A stretch of DNA of 64,000 nt from Astrothelium macrocarpum (taxonomy: Eukaryota > Ascomycota > Dothideomycetes > Trypetheliales > Trypetheliaceae): assembly GCA_021030915.1 (NCBI GenBank), contig JAGEMR010000035.1:1-64000 (forward strand). The letters are read 5' to 3'. Position numbers and translations under genes: made by a program. The notes under the pieces were generated by a model. That model had not been told where the DNA came from and made no database searches. It saw only the letters and a list, made by a program, of their open reading frames with translations. This document shows positions 47,001 to 59,087 of this stretch, in pieces. Position 1 is the first letter of the stretch, and each line of letters starts with the position of its first letter.

Positions 47001-47661
47001 GCCCATCTGCTTCGCTCGTCCACACCCACGCCACGCCCAGCTGTCCGCCTACATCGGCCCGCCTGCTCCTTGCCGCCGCGCTGCTGCTGGTGCTCTGCAT
47101 CGAAACTTCTGGCTGCAGAGCAGAGCTGGAGGTGGACCGCTTGGAGCGCTGCTGCGGCGACGGCGCTCGCCCATTGTTCGCAGCAGCAGGAGAGCGTTGG
47201 TTGCTCGCTCGACGGTTTGACGGCCGCGCTCAGAGCTCCAGTTCGCGAGCAGCCACTGGGCCGGCAGCGCTGCTCAGAAGCTCGTCCTCTCGCTGGCCCC
47301 GGCCGCGCAGATACTATCCGACCCGCCCTCGCCTGCGCTATCACTGGCCTGTTGGTTGCTCCCAGTTCTGCGCCATCCGATTCGAGCACTAGCATCGACT
47401 CGCATCCCAACCTCCTCCGCTTCTAAACCTCCGCTGGCCCCCCACTGCTGCCTCTGCGCCTTGCATTCCTGCTTGCAGCACTACCTTCGACCCTTCGCTG
47501 CCAGAAGGTCAGATTGAGGCCGGCTCGTCCCTCCGACGCCTGGGCAGCCGACATTTCTACAGACGCCGCCGCTGCAGGCCTGAGTTGAGAGCACTGCAGT
47601 GCGTCTCCACGTCTGCACGGCCGATCGACCACACCACGCTTTTTGACGACTGGGACGACGC
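41033..47661. other. Long gene-poor region upstream of the StuA-type gene
   Basis: About 6.6 kb with no gene I can support. 41.0-42.4 kb is moderately AT-rich. From 42.4 kb GC rises and many spurious frames appear on both strands. Small local repeats: three near-copies of a 12-bp GGTGCGGTCG unit at about 41705-41742, an AGACC/AGACG run near 43755-43795, a GA run near 46836-46852 and a CCATC run at about 46912-46938. Developmental regulators of the StuA type in other fungi have large upstream regions and long leaders, so much of this may be regulatory. That is inference. Confidence 0.5.
46912..46938 (+). repeat. CCATC/CATCC pentanucleotide microsatellite
   Basis: About five uninterrupted copies of CATCC, in the GC-rich region upstream of the StuA-type gene. 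A short GA microsatellite lies about 65 bases upstream. Confidence 0.8.
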
Positions 47662-47865
47662 ATGAAAAGTGTTTCCTCGCCACGAACACCCATTGCTTCC
47701 GAGCGCTTCTTTCCTCCCTGCCGGACCCGTCACGTTGCGTCTGCGCGCCCATTGCTGACTGCGCAAAAAAAACGTAGCCGCCAAAACACAGCGAAACTCA
47801 CCGGCACGAAACCTGTAACGACCGAAACGAGCATCACGACCTTGAGATTGGGCAAAATCTCATAA
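47662..47865 (+). promoter_or_regulatory. Upstream open reading frame in the presumed stuA leader
   Basis: A 67-codon frame with ATG, the last ATG before the StuA start codon at 48835. The Aspergillus nidulans stuA transcripts also carry a long leader with short upstream frames that affect translation (family knowledge). Whether this ATG is transcribed is not visible from sequence. Composition is basic and Ser/Thr-rich and does not suggest a conserved peptide. Confidence 0.35.
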
Positions 47866-48834
47866 TCACGATTTTTGTGTCTTATTCGCTCTGCGGCTTT
47901 GTGTGGGGCTTTGCATTACACGCATTCCACGCCTGAACGGCTCCCAGACGCGAGACCCAGACCTCCATTCACCACCTTTGTGGCACGACATCCCTCACGA
48001 GCAAGTTTGTTTGATAGCCCATTGCATTCTTGTTTTAGCAAGTTTCTGCCAAAAAAACCCTTCTCATCTGCTTTTCCACTGCTCCAAAAGTCTGTATCAG
48101 CATTGATCCGACCGGCCAATCCGACTTGCCATCTCCTTGACCTGCATTCCACAGTAAACACTGGGGAATCTTCTTCATTCACACTTGAACGACTTTACGC
48201 AACTCCACTAGCCCGTCCCAAAATCCTCCCTGGCCGTACCCCGCTGCAGCCATTTTTTTTTCTGGCCCTCTCTCCACGAAACCACATTCTCGGCTACCTG
48301 CATCGATTCTGCGGTCGCCTGTTGATAGATCTGTTAACCTACCTCTGGATTGCATTGTGCACGCTGACTATTCTTTTGGAATAGCATTGCGGCCTTTGGC
48401 AATCTCTTGTCCATACTCACACCTGACGTCGCGACTGAGCACACTCGCGAGCGTTTCGGCGCTCAACCGTGAAGCTGGAGCTGCCGTCGATCTCCCAGGT
48501 TCACTCCCGGGGCTTCGTTGACGGACCGTTCAACCAACCTCACTACGCATCAGCGAACGAGCGGTACCCCGCTTTGCCTCAAATTCAACCTCAGGCAAGC
48601 TCGTCTTCGGATACCTCATCGCCTCGGGGGGGATCTTTTAGCACATCATCTGCCGTAAACAGTAATCACAGCTCCAACACGTCATATTCCTCATCAGTGC
48701 ACGGCGGCAATCCTCACACGGGTTTGAAAACTCCATCCCCCGAACAGACCCCGCAGAACGGATTTCACCCTCAAGAATCTCCCTACGGTGTAAACAATCA
48801 CAATTACGGATACAGCGCACCATCATATAACAGT
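47866..48834 (+). promoter_or_regulatory. ATG-free leader of the stuA-type gene
   Basis: I read this 969-nt stretch through and found no ATG on the plus strand, while about fifteen would be expected by chance in random sequence. The first ATG is the proposed StuA start at 48835. The last part (48439-48834) has no stop in the StuA frame and reads as plausible low-complexity protein. This is treated in the findings. Confidence 0.55.
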
Positions 48835-50902
48835 ATGAATCATCAACAACCGTATATGGACGTCCATCAGCAACCGCACATGAGTACGCAAGGTCATCCA
48901 GTATCTTCTGCACCCCCAACCAGTCTTCCACATTACTCGCAATATGGTCAGCAACCACCAATACTTCAACCTGGGCCAGGAAGCTATCCTGGCCAGAGTT
49001 CGTACGGCCATTACGCATACAATGGTGTGTCTCAGCCTCAGTCCGCTGGCCATCCTGGCTCCGCGTCAATGAGTTCGCAACTGATTCCACAACCTCTTTC
49101 ATTACCTGGTAAGCATAGGCTGGTTTCTTTAATCAAAAAGTATTGCTAACACGTCGACAGCAATGTCTACAACAGCACCAGGTCCTCCGGGATCCGCAGG
49201 TCTCCAGAACTCTCAAGGTTACTCTCAGCAGAGTTTTGACACCACAGGTCAGGTTGCGCCGGCAGGCATGAAACCACGCGTAACTGCTACTCTCTGGGAG
49301 GACGAGGGAAGCTTGTGCTTCCAGGTGGAAGCTGAAGGTGTCTGTGTAGCACGTCGGGAAGGTAACATTTTGTCGTGGCTCTGGATTTGATGAGTTTAGT
49401 AAAACTGACAACGCGTAGATAATCATATGATTAACGGGACCAAGCTTTTGAATGTTGCGGGTATGACTCGCGGTCGTCGCGATGGCATCCTCAAGAGCGA
49501 AAAAACCAGACACGTCGTCAAGATTGGGCCTATGCATCTGAAGGGCGTTTGGTACGCGTTTTAACACGTAGTTCGATCAGTGGGTTGCTAACATGGCCAA
49601 GGATCCCTTTTGAACGTGCTCTCGACTTTGCAAACAAAGAGAAAATCACCGAAAAACTTTATCCATTGTTTGTACACGATATTGGCGCTCTTCTTTATCA
49701 TCCATCGAATCAGCCTCGTGGAGTTGCGAATGTCGCTATGGCTGCTGCGGAAAGAAGGCGTACGGAACAGGCGCAGCAACAGCAGCAACAGCAATACATG
49801 AGAAATCCACAAGGTCCGCAGCCGCCTTCATTAACCCATCATCACTCAATGAGCAATCCAATCGGGGCAAACATGCCCCAGCCGCCCCACTCGATCGCTC
49901 CGCATCCAGCGTCTGGACGTCCTGGCATTGATAGGGCTCATACTTTCCCTACTCCTCCCACAAGTGCTTCTAGCATCATGGGCATGGGCAATTCAGGAAG
50001 CTCCTACGAGTGGGGTGGGGCTCCTGTTTCTACCATGCATAATAATCAGCCTCTTTCGATTGATACAGGGCTAAGTAATGCTCGTTCAGTGCCGACGACT
50101 CCTGCAACTACACCACCAGGCAATTCGATGCCAGCGAGTATGCAACAATATCCAGCTAGTCAGCCGTATGACAGCTCGAGACAGCTGTACACGGCCCCAT
50201 CGCAGCCGGCCCAGTATGACGCCCAACCACCAATACCTCGGTAAGTTTCGTTCTTTATTGAAGTCAATGAACTTGGCTTGATTCATCGCCCGCAAATTGA
50301 TAAATCACGCTTCACACCACTGAGCTAACATGCATCGCAGTGAGCAAGAGACTGCGCACGACCACGATCACGACTATAAACACGAAACCGAATACACACA
50401 TACGAACGCGCAATATAATTCCAATCGCGCACCCTATGCATATAATACAAGTTCTGCTGCAGCAACTCTTCCAAGCGAACACATTTCTCCCGAAATGACT
50501 GCATCACCGTCTCATCCCAACGGATCCGGTCGCGGAACTCCTCGTACGGCACCAGCCGCACCTCCCCAGTGGACTCCTGGATATAGCACTCCTCAGCGCA
50601 GCAATCAACCACCATCCAGCAATCTGTATAATGTGATGAGCAATGACACGCGGTCTGCACCTAATGGTGCATCGGCAGGAGACTATTCAAGCCAAGGCGG
50701 CTACGGGGCGTCAGCGTACCAAGCCTCCAACGGTGCTCCATCCTCGAACAAGCGAGTTCGTGAAATCGACGACGATGGCGCCGACGACTATGCCAGACCT
50801 GGCAGTCGCGATGCGCTCGACTTGAAACGTCGGAAGACGTTGGATGAGGGTGGCGCAGTACAGGGCTACCCACCGCAGCGCATTCAACAGCGCCAGCGGT
50901 AG
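48835..50902 (+). CDS. stuA: APSES transcription factor, StuA type
   Basis: A bHLH-like APSES regulator of conidiophore development and morphogenesis. The five-exon model is 48835-49108, 49161-49361, 49419-49551, 49602-50240 and 50341-50902, giving 602 residues. It starts MNHQQPYMDVHQQPH, close to the conserved StuA N-terminus. The APSES domain (about 128-235) is spread over exons 2-4: [93 protein letters not shown]. Then a Gln run, a Pro/Ser-rich region with DRAHTFPTPPTSASS and RSVPTTPATTPPGNSMP, and a C-terminal bipartite basic signal (NKRVREIDDD, LDLKRRKTL). Intron positions inside the APSES domain are typical. An open, ATG-less extension lies upstream in frame. Confidence 0.95.
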
Positions 50903-53295
50903 TCTGCGCCTTCCCTTCCACTCCCCCACGAAATCTGCGACGAATAAAGTTGCACGAGTTGTAATGCTGCTGCTGGAGAAAACGTGCTGGTGGGATTTTT
51001 GCAACCACCAGGCACAAACTATTTAACGGCTGATCTTTTAAACTCTGCACGGGCTCATATTTTTTTCGGACTATATACCCGATTCAGGAGGGAGCTAGGC
51101 TCTTGCTTGCGACACGACGACACTGCATGGCTTTTCGGCTCTGCATGATTGTTCTTCTGCCATCGACACGAATTTCCTTGGGCGTAGACTCCCGTGGCCA
51201 GATATTGATTTTAACATACGGACGGGCTTCACTGGCATTGATTGCTCTGATTGCGACCTAGCCTGCAAAGCTCACACAAACTACACTCCCTTCAACAATT
51301 TTCCTTAATGTCGGCACATTTGACTTCACAACACAACCTCTTCTATTAGCGGTTTTTCTTCTCTTCACGGCTCTGTGTTTTTCCATCTTGTGCGTTTTCT
51401 GAAGGCATCCTGACGACTACGACGATTACGACACTTTTTTTCCTTTTCCCAAATACTGATAACTTTTACACTTTATTTCATGATTTCACGACAACGGTCT
51501 ACGCGACTGCTTGTGCTATTTAGGTCTTCAAATCTTTTTTCCTTTTTACTTTCGATGACCCAAGAGGAATGGCAAATGTAATCCGCTGTTCATTCTGGTA
51601 ATTGTTTTATCTCCTGCTCTGTGAAGCTTTTGCATCCTCGGATGCAATCCATGTCTAGAGCATAATGGCTTACACGATTTCGCACTCTCATTCACAATCC
51701 AACTTTACACAAACCTTTTTCTTTTCCTTTCTCAAAAATAGTGAAGATGGACAATGGAATGTTTGCAGGTGGCATGAGGAACGGAAGCGGCTGATTTGAC
51801 AACGACAACGATGGCAATGATTCCTTCGGCACAAGCGACTTTATGACGAGATGTGGACCTTTGACGATGATGGCTGCATGGCGGGAAGCGAGAGCGACAT
51901 TCAATTGCTAATGCTGCTGTTGTTATTGTTTGTTGTTTTGCGTGCGATTGGACATGGGGGAGAGAGCGAGACACATTGAAGGAAGGGGAGGCATGGTGAT
52001 CATTTCTTTCCTACCTTACTGTTTGTCTCGTAGCCTTGTGTAGCTTGTTTTGATACAAGCAATAGATCTACGAGACTCCAAAAGCTATTTTCTTCTCACC
52101 TTTCCTGCCCAGTGATGACAGCATGCATGACCCGTGACGTTGAACCGATCGCACAAAAACATTTCTGCCTTCGATGAGAGCCGCCAATGTAGATCGGTCG
52201 TATGACTGATTTTCTTCAACCCACCCCCGCTTCCAACAGGAAACCCTATCAGCTCGCAGCCTAGCTAAACCCTGCATGCCTTCATCGGCAGGCAAATATC
52301 GAAATCTGAAACGATATTTCGTCAAAAAGAACCCAGTCCAAAAGACCCCCAGCACATGCACACAGCCTGGTCCAAGCGCTATTTTTGGGGAAGGGGAAAG
52401 CGAAGGGGAGCGGAGGGGAGGGGAAGAGGTGGCGTTTTGGCGAAAGTCGATTTAGAAGAATCTGGATGCTCGCATCGTGCAGATACGACATAGCCTGCAT
52501 GACGACAGGGTAAAAAGGCTAAAGTCATCAGACAAAGTACCTAGTGATGTTACCTCCCCCGGGCGGCGAGATCGCGATAGCGGTCCGCAGAGCCCAGGCA
52601 GTCGAGATCTGACGAGACTGGCTTGATCAGAAGGGGGAAGCGCATCATCTCGTTCTGCTCGAAACTTCGGGACTGGAATCTTTTAAAGTTTCGCGGTTCG
52701 ATGTGACGAAGACAGGGATCGGTGCTTTTGTGGGTTCGGCTGTCGTGGAAAGACGCGCCCGCGCAAATGAGATGGGGAATTCTGGCATTCAGCATTTTCT
52801 AGACAAATGGAGAAGATATAGGCAATAATGCGGATTGAATTGTGATCTTCATTGTTAGTGAATAGCACCTAGTAGCTACGAACTAAGCCAGAGGTACGTC
52901 CAGCCAAGTCATAGCAAGCCTGATATGACACGCACAAGCTTCATCTGTGTGCGCTGCAAACTCCCGTATCCAATTTTGAGAATGAATGCCCATTCGATAA
53001 ACTCCTTGCCGTCAGTCTCGCAATGATTCCCGCTTCGAAACGCCAATCCTCGTAGACTCCCAGTCGAACGCTTGACCGCCCGTGTCTAAACCGTGTTGTG
53101 GTCCAGCGACCACCCATGCAATGAAACAGTGCTGCTGCAAAATGGACAGAGAATGGAAGAAATTGCAATCAACAAGCACACCCTCCACGCTCCTTGTCGC
53201 ATCCATTATAACCTCCTCCCTGTTCGACCTGCCCTTCCGCCCCTCCCTCTCCAAGCAAAAAAATCTCTCATCCGGAGTGACACATCGCCGCTCCC
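50903..53295. other. Gene-poor region between StuA-type gene and MPE1
   Basis: 2.4 kb between two converging genes. 51050-51720 is T-rich and probably includes a long 3' untranslated region. A purine/G-rich tract lies near 52380-52435. No frame above about 110 codons and no RNA gene recognised. Confidence 0.5.
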
Positions 53296-55469
53296 CTACA
53301 ACTCGGTGTAGTCACTCGGTCTCACTCGCTTCTGCCGGTTCTGATGACGGTGCGGATTCACTGGCTTCCGGAAGTAGGCATCATCGTCTCCACCAACGGC
53401 GCGCTGTTGGTTAGGGAAGCTTGCATTTCCGCCGCGACCCATGCCGTTGCCGTTCATCTGTGGTCCCTGACCGGCTTGGTATCCATTACGGAATTGATTG
53501 CCCATGCCGTTGTTGTTCATGGGCCAGTTTTGGTTCCAGCCGTTGGGTTGCTGAGGGAAGCCCATGCCGTTGTTATTATTGTTGGTGTTGAACATGCCGT
53601 TGGGTTGTGGAAAACTCATACCGTTCATACCAGGCCAATTGTTCTGTGGTATCATCATGGGGTTCATCATTGCGGGATTCATGCCCATCATTCCGGCCAT
53701 GGACATTGCCATCATGGGGTTGGGAAAGCCCATTGGATTCATAGCGTTCATGTTTGGCATGGCAAATGTCGTGTTGTTATTTGGCACTTGGCCTCCCATT
53801 TGGGCTGTCATAGCATTCATGTGATTGATAAAGTCCTGCTGATTTTTCGGCGCAGCAGGTATACTTGGCGTCGATGTAGAAGTAGATACTGATGGTGTAG
53901 ATGTCTGTTCTCGCGTAGCTGCTGGTGCTGCAGATACTCGATCATTTACCAATTCTTCCTCGGCCGGACGTTTCTTGGTGGCACCGTTGCTAGTCGTCGG
54001 CTGTGGCGTTGCAGACGAGCCTTTTCCTACATCAAGCGTAGGTTGCGGTGATTTCTGCTCCATTTTGGGAGATTTCGAACCAAATCTCGGCGAGCCTGCT
54101 TCAGTCCTGTTCTGAGGTGTGTCCGCGTTCTCAGCCTTGATCTCCACCTTGGGAGGGCTTTTGGATCTCTCCTTTTCCTTATGCTCTGCCAACTTTTCAT
54201 CTTCGAATGCCTTGATCTTCTTGACCGTATCATCATCAGGTTCAAGATTGTCAATGAGGACGCCCTCTGTTTGGCAATTGGGACAAACGAAATCATTGTT
54301 GATCAAGGCATTTTCAATGCAATCGTTACAATAAGTTTTGCCACAGCATGGCGTTTTCATTGGTTCAACAAACATGCGCTTATCAAGAGAACATTCTAGG
54401 CCGCGTTCTTGCACTTCCTTGTTGTCACTGCTAACCTCCTGGCTACGTGCAGCAGATGCTTTGGCTTTGTCTTGGAATTTTTGAAATGATTTATGATCTG
54501 GCACTGCAATAACAAACTCACCCTCAGCATTGACCATGACTGCACTATTTTGCTTGGTGTCATCTGTAAGACCGTCATTGACTGTGTTGGTGACTGGCTT
54601 CTCAACTGTCTTCTGAAAGCTCTTAGGTATACCAGTCGTTCGTCTAAGACGAGGCTTCTTGTCAAACTCCGGATCATCATTTGTAGGACAAGCTTGGATC
54701 CAATGCCCTGTGTTCATTGTCAGAAGTGCTCAGAATGATTCATCGGCATAGGTGAAGACTTACCTTTTTCTTGGCATCGATAGCAAATGTATCCTGGTGG
54801 AGGAGGACGATCTGGAATATTTACAGGCTTTCCTCTTCCAGCCCCTCGAAAAACTGGCTTGGCACTAGATACATGTTAGTGTTTGGTTCAAAAGGCATGC
54901 AACTGAGTTGGACGGTAATTGGGGTTACGTACTTTGCCATCTGCTCTTTTTGCTGCTCCCAAGAACTGGCGTCAGCTGCAAACATTGCCGCGATTTTTTC
55001 CTCTTCTGTCTGTGCACTGTTCATATCGGGAATGCCCTCTGGCTTGATTTTAGCCTGACCATCCGAAGCTTGCCTTGCGTGCTGAGCTTCTTTTCTGTGC
55101 TGATTCTTGGCGGTGACTGGCATTTTGCCAGAGACATAGCGAGCTGCTCTACCGGCACCAGGAATTCTAGCCGGAAGGCGTCGGGCAACAATGGAAGTTG
55201 AGCGAGGAATAACTGTCGTGTCATCATCATACTCTATGTACTGACGTTAGCATCCATTCTCTGTGGACATTGTGTTTGTGTCAAGCAAGAGACTTACCAT
55301 CATTGGTGTCTTGATTGTATATGGCGAGGTCGAAGTCGGTCCCGTCACCAAGTTGGCTGATGTTTATGATTTCTCGCTTCACTTCAAAGACAGAGATACC
55401 AGGACCATCAAAAGTCACACGCTGTGAGTCTTTCTGAGACTTGAATTTGAAGAAAATTGAGGAAGTCAT
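53296..55469 (-). CDS. mpe1: Cleavage and polyadenylation factor Mpe1 (DWNN, zinc knuckle, RING)
   Basis: Subunit of the pre-mRNA 3'-end processing complex (RBBP6 family). The four-exon model is 55469-55298, 55233-54933, 54864-54764 and 54707-53296, giving 661 residues. The DWNN ubiquitin-like domain is residues 3-75 (SIFFKFKSQKDSQRVTFDGP; DFDLAIYNQD, then YDDDTTVIPRSTSIVARRLP). The CCHC knuckle CYRCQEKGHWIQAC spans the third intron. The RING-like finger near 305-350 reads LECSLDKRMFV, TPCCGKTYCNDCI and FVCPNCQ. A Ser/Pro/Lys-rich linker is followed by a long Met/Asn/Gly-rich tail (NPMGFPNPMMAMSMAGMMG). The tail ends in a basic stretch, RHQNRQKRVRPSDYTEL. Splice joins rebuild each domain exactly. 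Confidence 0.96.
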
Positions 55470-56439
55470 GATTTTATGATGTCAGGATGAGGGCTCAAAG
55501 TACAGGGGATGATCTAAGATCCAAGTCAGGACAGTATAGCCAGGCGAAACGAAGCCAGACTCGGGAGCTATTCGTCGCCGACGGCAGCGATGCGGAGTCA
55601 AGGTGTTGGTAGCCGTAAAGGATGAAGATGGATCAAAGCAGCCACGGAGGAGTAGTTCTTTGGTCAGAGGGAATCGAAAGTGCAAAGAGGATCGCCTCAA
55701 GGAAAAGGTAATTTCATTAGTTCGGGCCTGGGAAAGTCTAAGGCTGGGCAAGGAAAAAGGTCAAATGGTATTGTTCTTCTGCGTCTACCGAAGCAGAGGG
55801 GATATGTCAATAGCAAGGAGCGAGCTAGCAGAACAAAGAAGGCAGAAACTGTGTACACGGCAAGAGTGTGAGCGTGTTCAGCAGCACGCAAATCCTGAAC
55901 CTGTGAATACAGAGCAACCCCCGATTCGTCCTCCCCGAAGTCTGAATACAATACAATGTGATGAAAGCGCTTGCTATTGTTGCTATTGTTGGCTCAATAG
56001 GACGTTAGCAAGGAGGCCACGCGACCGAAGTGAGACCCAGCCAACTCTGAGACGAGCCGAAAGCCAGCCAGGTGCACGTATACCTGTCAAACAGTCGAAC
56101 CAGAGACGTGTGGGATGCTGAAAGTTAGCGACAACGATGAAAGAGGAGTGGAGAGTGGAGAAACAGGTGGAGGTGGAGATAAAGAAGAAGTGGTGTGAGA
56201 GGAGTCACAGTCTCAGGCCGACCGTTAAATGAGGCAGCTGCTATCGGCTCGGCTACCGCTTTGTCCCGGAGTGGTCCGTGCGCTGACACCTCACGACTTT
56301 GCCTCCTTTTCTTTGTAATCAAACATATCATACACAATAACACATGATGCAGTACTCCGTACCTAAGTCATGAGAGTTCACTGCAAGTCGCCATTCTGAT
56401 TATTGGGTTGATAGCTCTTTGAATTTCATCTCATCTATA
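55470..56439. other. Intergenic: MPE1 promoter and DPB2 3' flank
   Basis: 970 bases between two minus-strand genes. A 172-codon plus-strand frame (55603-56121) begins with TTG, not ATG, is Arg/Gln-rich and has no family features, so I treat it as chance. Confidence 0.5.
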
Positions 56440-58828
56440 TCATAAAAGCGACATCTCCTTGACATCTCCTTTTCTTGTTGTAATGTCATACTCTATCCAA
56501 CCCACTATCTTTCCTCTCCCTTCTCGAACCAATTTCCCAGGATTCATTACATGACAGCCTTCATACGTCAAAGCAAACGGTGGTGCTTCTGGATCTCCCA
56601 AAATCAACGTTGACGGAATTGGGTAAAGATTTAGTGACGACGAATAGTCCCATAGTACAGGACGCGTTGACAGGGAAAATGGAGAGAGAGAAGACTGATC
56701 CAAAACTGTGCGGACCAATTTTCGCGCCGCAGTAATCGACGGCGAAAGATCATCTTGACCTGTTGCTTTGGAAAGCTCCAGCGTACCATCAATTTCCATC
56801 CCTTCCGCTTCCACACTTTGTGTTGCATCTTGCCCATTCGTCTCATCATCTTCCATCTCTTCCTTTTTTTCTTCAAATCTGAGGCATGTCCGTCTCAGTC
56901 GCCCTGTCATGTCGTCTCTAAAGATTACCATTTCCTCTGTTGGTCCAAATAGGCTGATTCTTGCTGGATTGCTCGTCCATACCACCTGTCCGTCAATGGC
57001 CTTTGCGTCTTTGCCTCCGCCACCTTCCCTGTTCGCTTCTGCCATCACCCTTCTTACCCGACTTGTAAAGAGGTCTGGTATACGCTGTCTTGGCAATGGT
57101 GTTGCTGCACCTGCTGAGAACGCGCTTGCCCAAGGATCATTGTCACCAGGGACAAATACAAACGTCGTATGACGTAGTAATTGTGGGAACTCTCCCAGTA
57201 CACTTGCCAGCCCGTCGAACCATTCTTTGTATTCGATCGATCCACCACTAACACCTCCAGCGAGCGCCGCATACTTGACAAAGTTCCCGAGCATGATAAT
57301 CGAAACAGGCATTTGGCTTGCGTCAAGTTCAGCATATGTGCTCAAAATTTTTCGCAGCCCCTGCAATGACTTGGGACCATCCAATTCGATTTCTCCAAGA
57401 ATCACCATTTTCTTGTTCTCCGCATGTGGAGCACCAGCCTCGTAAACACGTTGCTGCATTCTTCTCATTCGACTCCCCACCGCCCGTTCACTACCCACGC
57501 CAAGGAAATCCGTCCATCCAAATCCGCCTTGGGCTCCTTGTGATGTACCAGAAAAGTCTGCAATGCCGAGGCTCGCATTCCTACGTTCGGCAGGTGGATG
57601 CGCAATACTGAACCCCACAAATTGGCCCCCGATCGTACCTCCCACACCCCCAATATCACCAAGATTACCTCCGACGCCGTTGCTGGGACCATATCCCTGA
57701 GCTTCTCCTTCATAAACCCCGTCAATGAGGACAATCATGCCCGGGCAAAACCAAGCGCCGCTGATGCCGACTGTGGGCTGGGCGTGTTGCAAGTTCAGAT
57801 TAATACCACCCGTAAGATCGGTAAGGAGTAAACCGCCAGTAGGCGATCGGGTCAAAAGCCCGAGTAGAAGATGAGAGGAGCCAGACCGTCCCAAGAGGTT
57901 TGCGATTGGCGTTATGGTATAATTTTGTGTAAGAGACGAGTCTGAGCGGGAGAGGCCATGTCGAGGCTGGGTTTGCAAGGTCGGTGGTTGGAAAGACTCG
58001 TTACGCAAAAGTCGAGCATGGATCAGATTGTATCGATCTCTGAAGAAAATTGTCTTGTGAGAGGGTGAGGGGAATATGGAGGGCGAAGTTTGTAAACTTC
58101 ACGTATGGTCAGCGTACTCCATATTGACAGCGATATGAGCAATGTACCCACGGTTCAAAGTGCTTTTTCGATACATTGTACGCTAATCGCGGCTGCTCAA
58201 ACGCTCCAACAACCTTCATCCAAGCTCGTGGATCTCGACTTTCATCCTCTTCGTCTTCTACTTCAAGACTGGACATGCCAAAACTTGACTGTCTGTCTCC
58301 CAACAAAGCACTCCTGTTTCCATCAGCGTGCGGGTTATCTTGCTTCACAAGGCTTCCCTGTCGACTCAATCCCGTTCTCGCCTGCGTAATTCTACCACCA
58401 GACATACAACCCTCTAATGTTTTTAAGATGCCCTTTAACTTGTCGCCCTCATCTTTGACAATTACGTCCCCGCCCTGCCTTTTCCACATTCGCGCTACCT
58501 CCTCCAACACCTGCTCAGCTAGACCTTCCTCCCTCCATCCCGTACCACAGTGTCTTCCAATGAAGGTGGCAAGGGTTTGCAGAGCGCTGGTTTGGACATT
58601 GAGCCCATGCTTCTTAGTAAGGATGCGAACAGCATGCGGTCGTAGAGTTTGAGGCGGAAGAAGGATTGGGAGTACAGTTGGACGAAGAGGAGCAGCGAGT
58701 GGTAAAGGTCTTGCAGTTTGGCGGTCGGGTGGTAGTGGGAGAGGGGTAGCAAAGGCGGGTGATGAGGACGGAATAGGATCTTTAGGTACTGATGGAGTCG
58801 GAGGAGGTATTTGCGATTCTATCTCCAT
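56440..58828 (-). CDS. dpb2: DNA polymerase epsilon subunit B (Dpb2)
   Basis: Essential second subunit of the leading-strand polymerase, linking it to GINS/CMG helicase. Two exons, 58828-58152 and 58096-56440, with a 55-nt intron (GTGGGT...AAG), give 777 residues. The N-terminal part has a Pro-rich lead and the helical region (AVRILTKKHGLNVQTSALQT, then TFIGRHCGTGW) typical of the subunit. The intron joins KKHFEP to LQTSPSIFPSPSH and then FFRDRYNLIHARLLRNE. The OB fold follows (ISGAWFCPGMIVLIDGVYEG), then the inactive calcineurin-like phosphoesterase fold (KMVILGEIELD, VSIIMLGNF, TTFVFVPGDNDPW) and the end YEGCHVMNPGKLV, then GWIEYD. A Gly-rich insert (VGGNLGDIGGVGG) lies in the middle. Confidence 0.95.
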
Positions 58829-59087
58829 TGCCTGTTGAAGCGAATTGAGGAAAGTGGAGAGACAAAGCTTGACGACGAAAAAGCGGGACGTGTTTAGCGG
58901 AAGACGCGTAAATTGATTTGGTCCCGCGTCAGAGTCGCGCTAGGATAGCGGTGCGATAAGCTTCACGTGCAACTCAATTCTTGCATCTCAAACTTCACTT
59001 CCAACTCACGATTCCGCACCCTAATTGCCCACTATTTGCTCTTATTCGTGGTCGCATACTCATACAAAATCATAATTTCACCTTAAA
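58829..59087. promoter_or_regulatory. Shared promoter region of DPB2 (-) and NASP-like gene (+)
   Basis: 259 bases between divergent starts of a replication gene and a histone chaperone gene. An ACGCGT sequence lies at about 58906, the core of the MBF/MluI cell-cycle box. Co-control at G1/S is plausible for both genes but is inference. Confidence 0.5.

Noticed and set aside
46120..47100. 326-codon minus-strand frame upstream of the StuA-type gene
   Set aside because: It runs through the CATCC and GA microsatellites and GC-rich leader, has low-complexity composition and no recognisable domain.
55603..56121. 172-codon plus-strand frame
   Set aside because: It begins at TTG, lies over the MPE1 promoter and has no family features.
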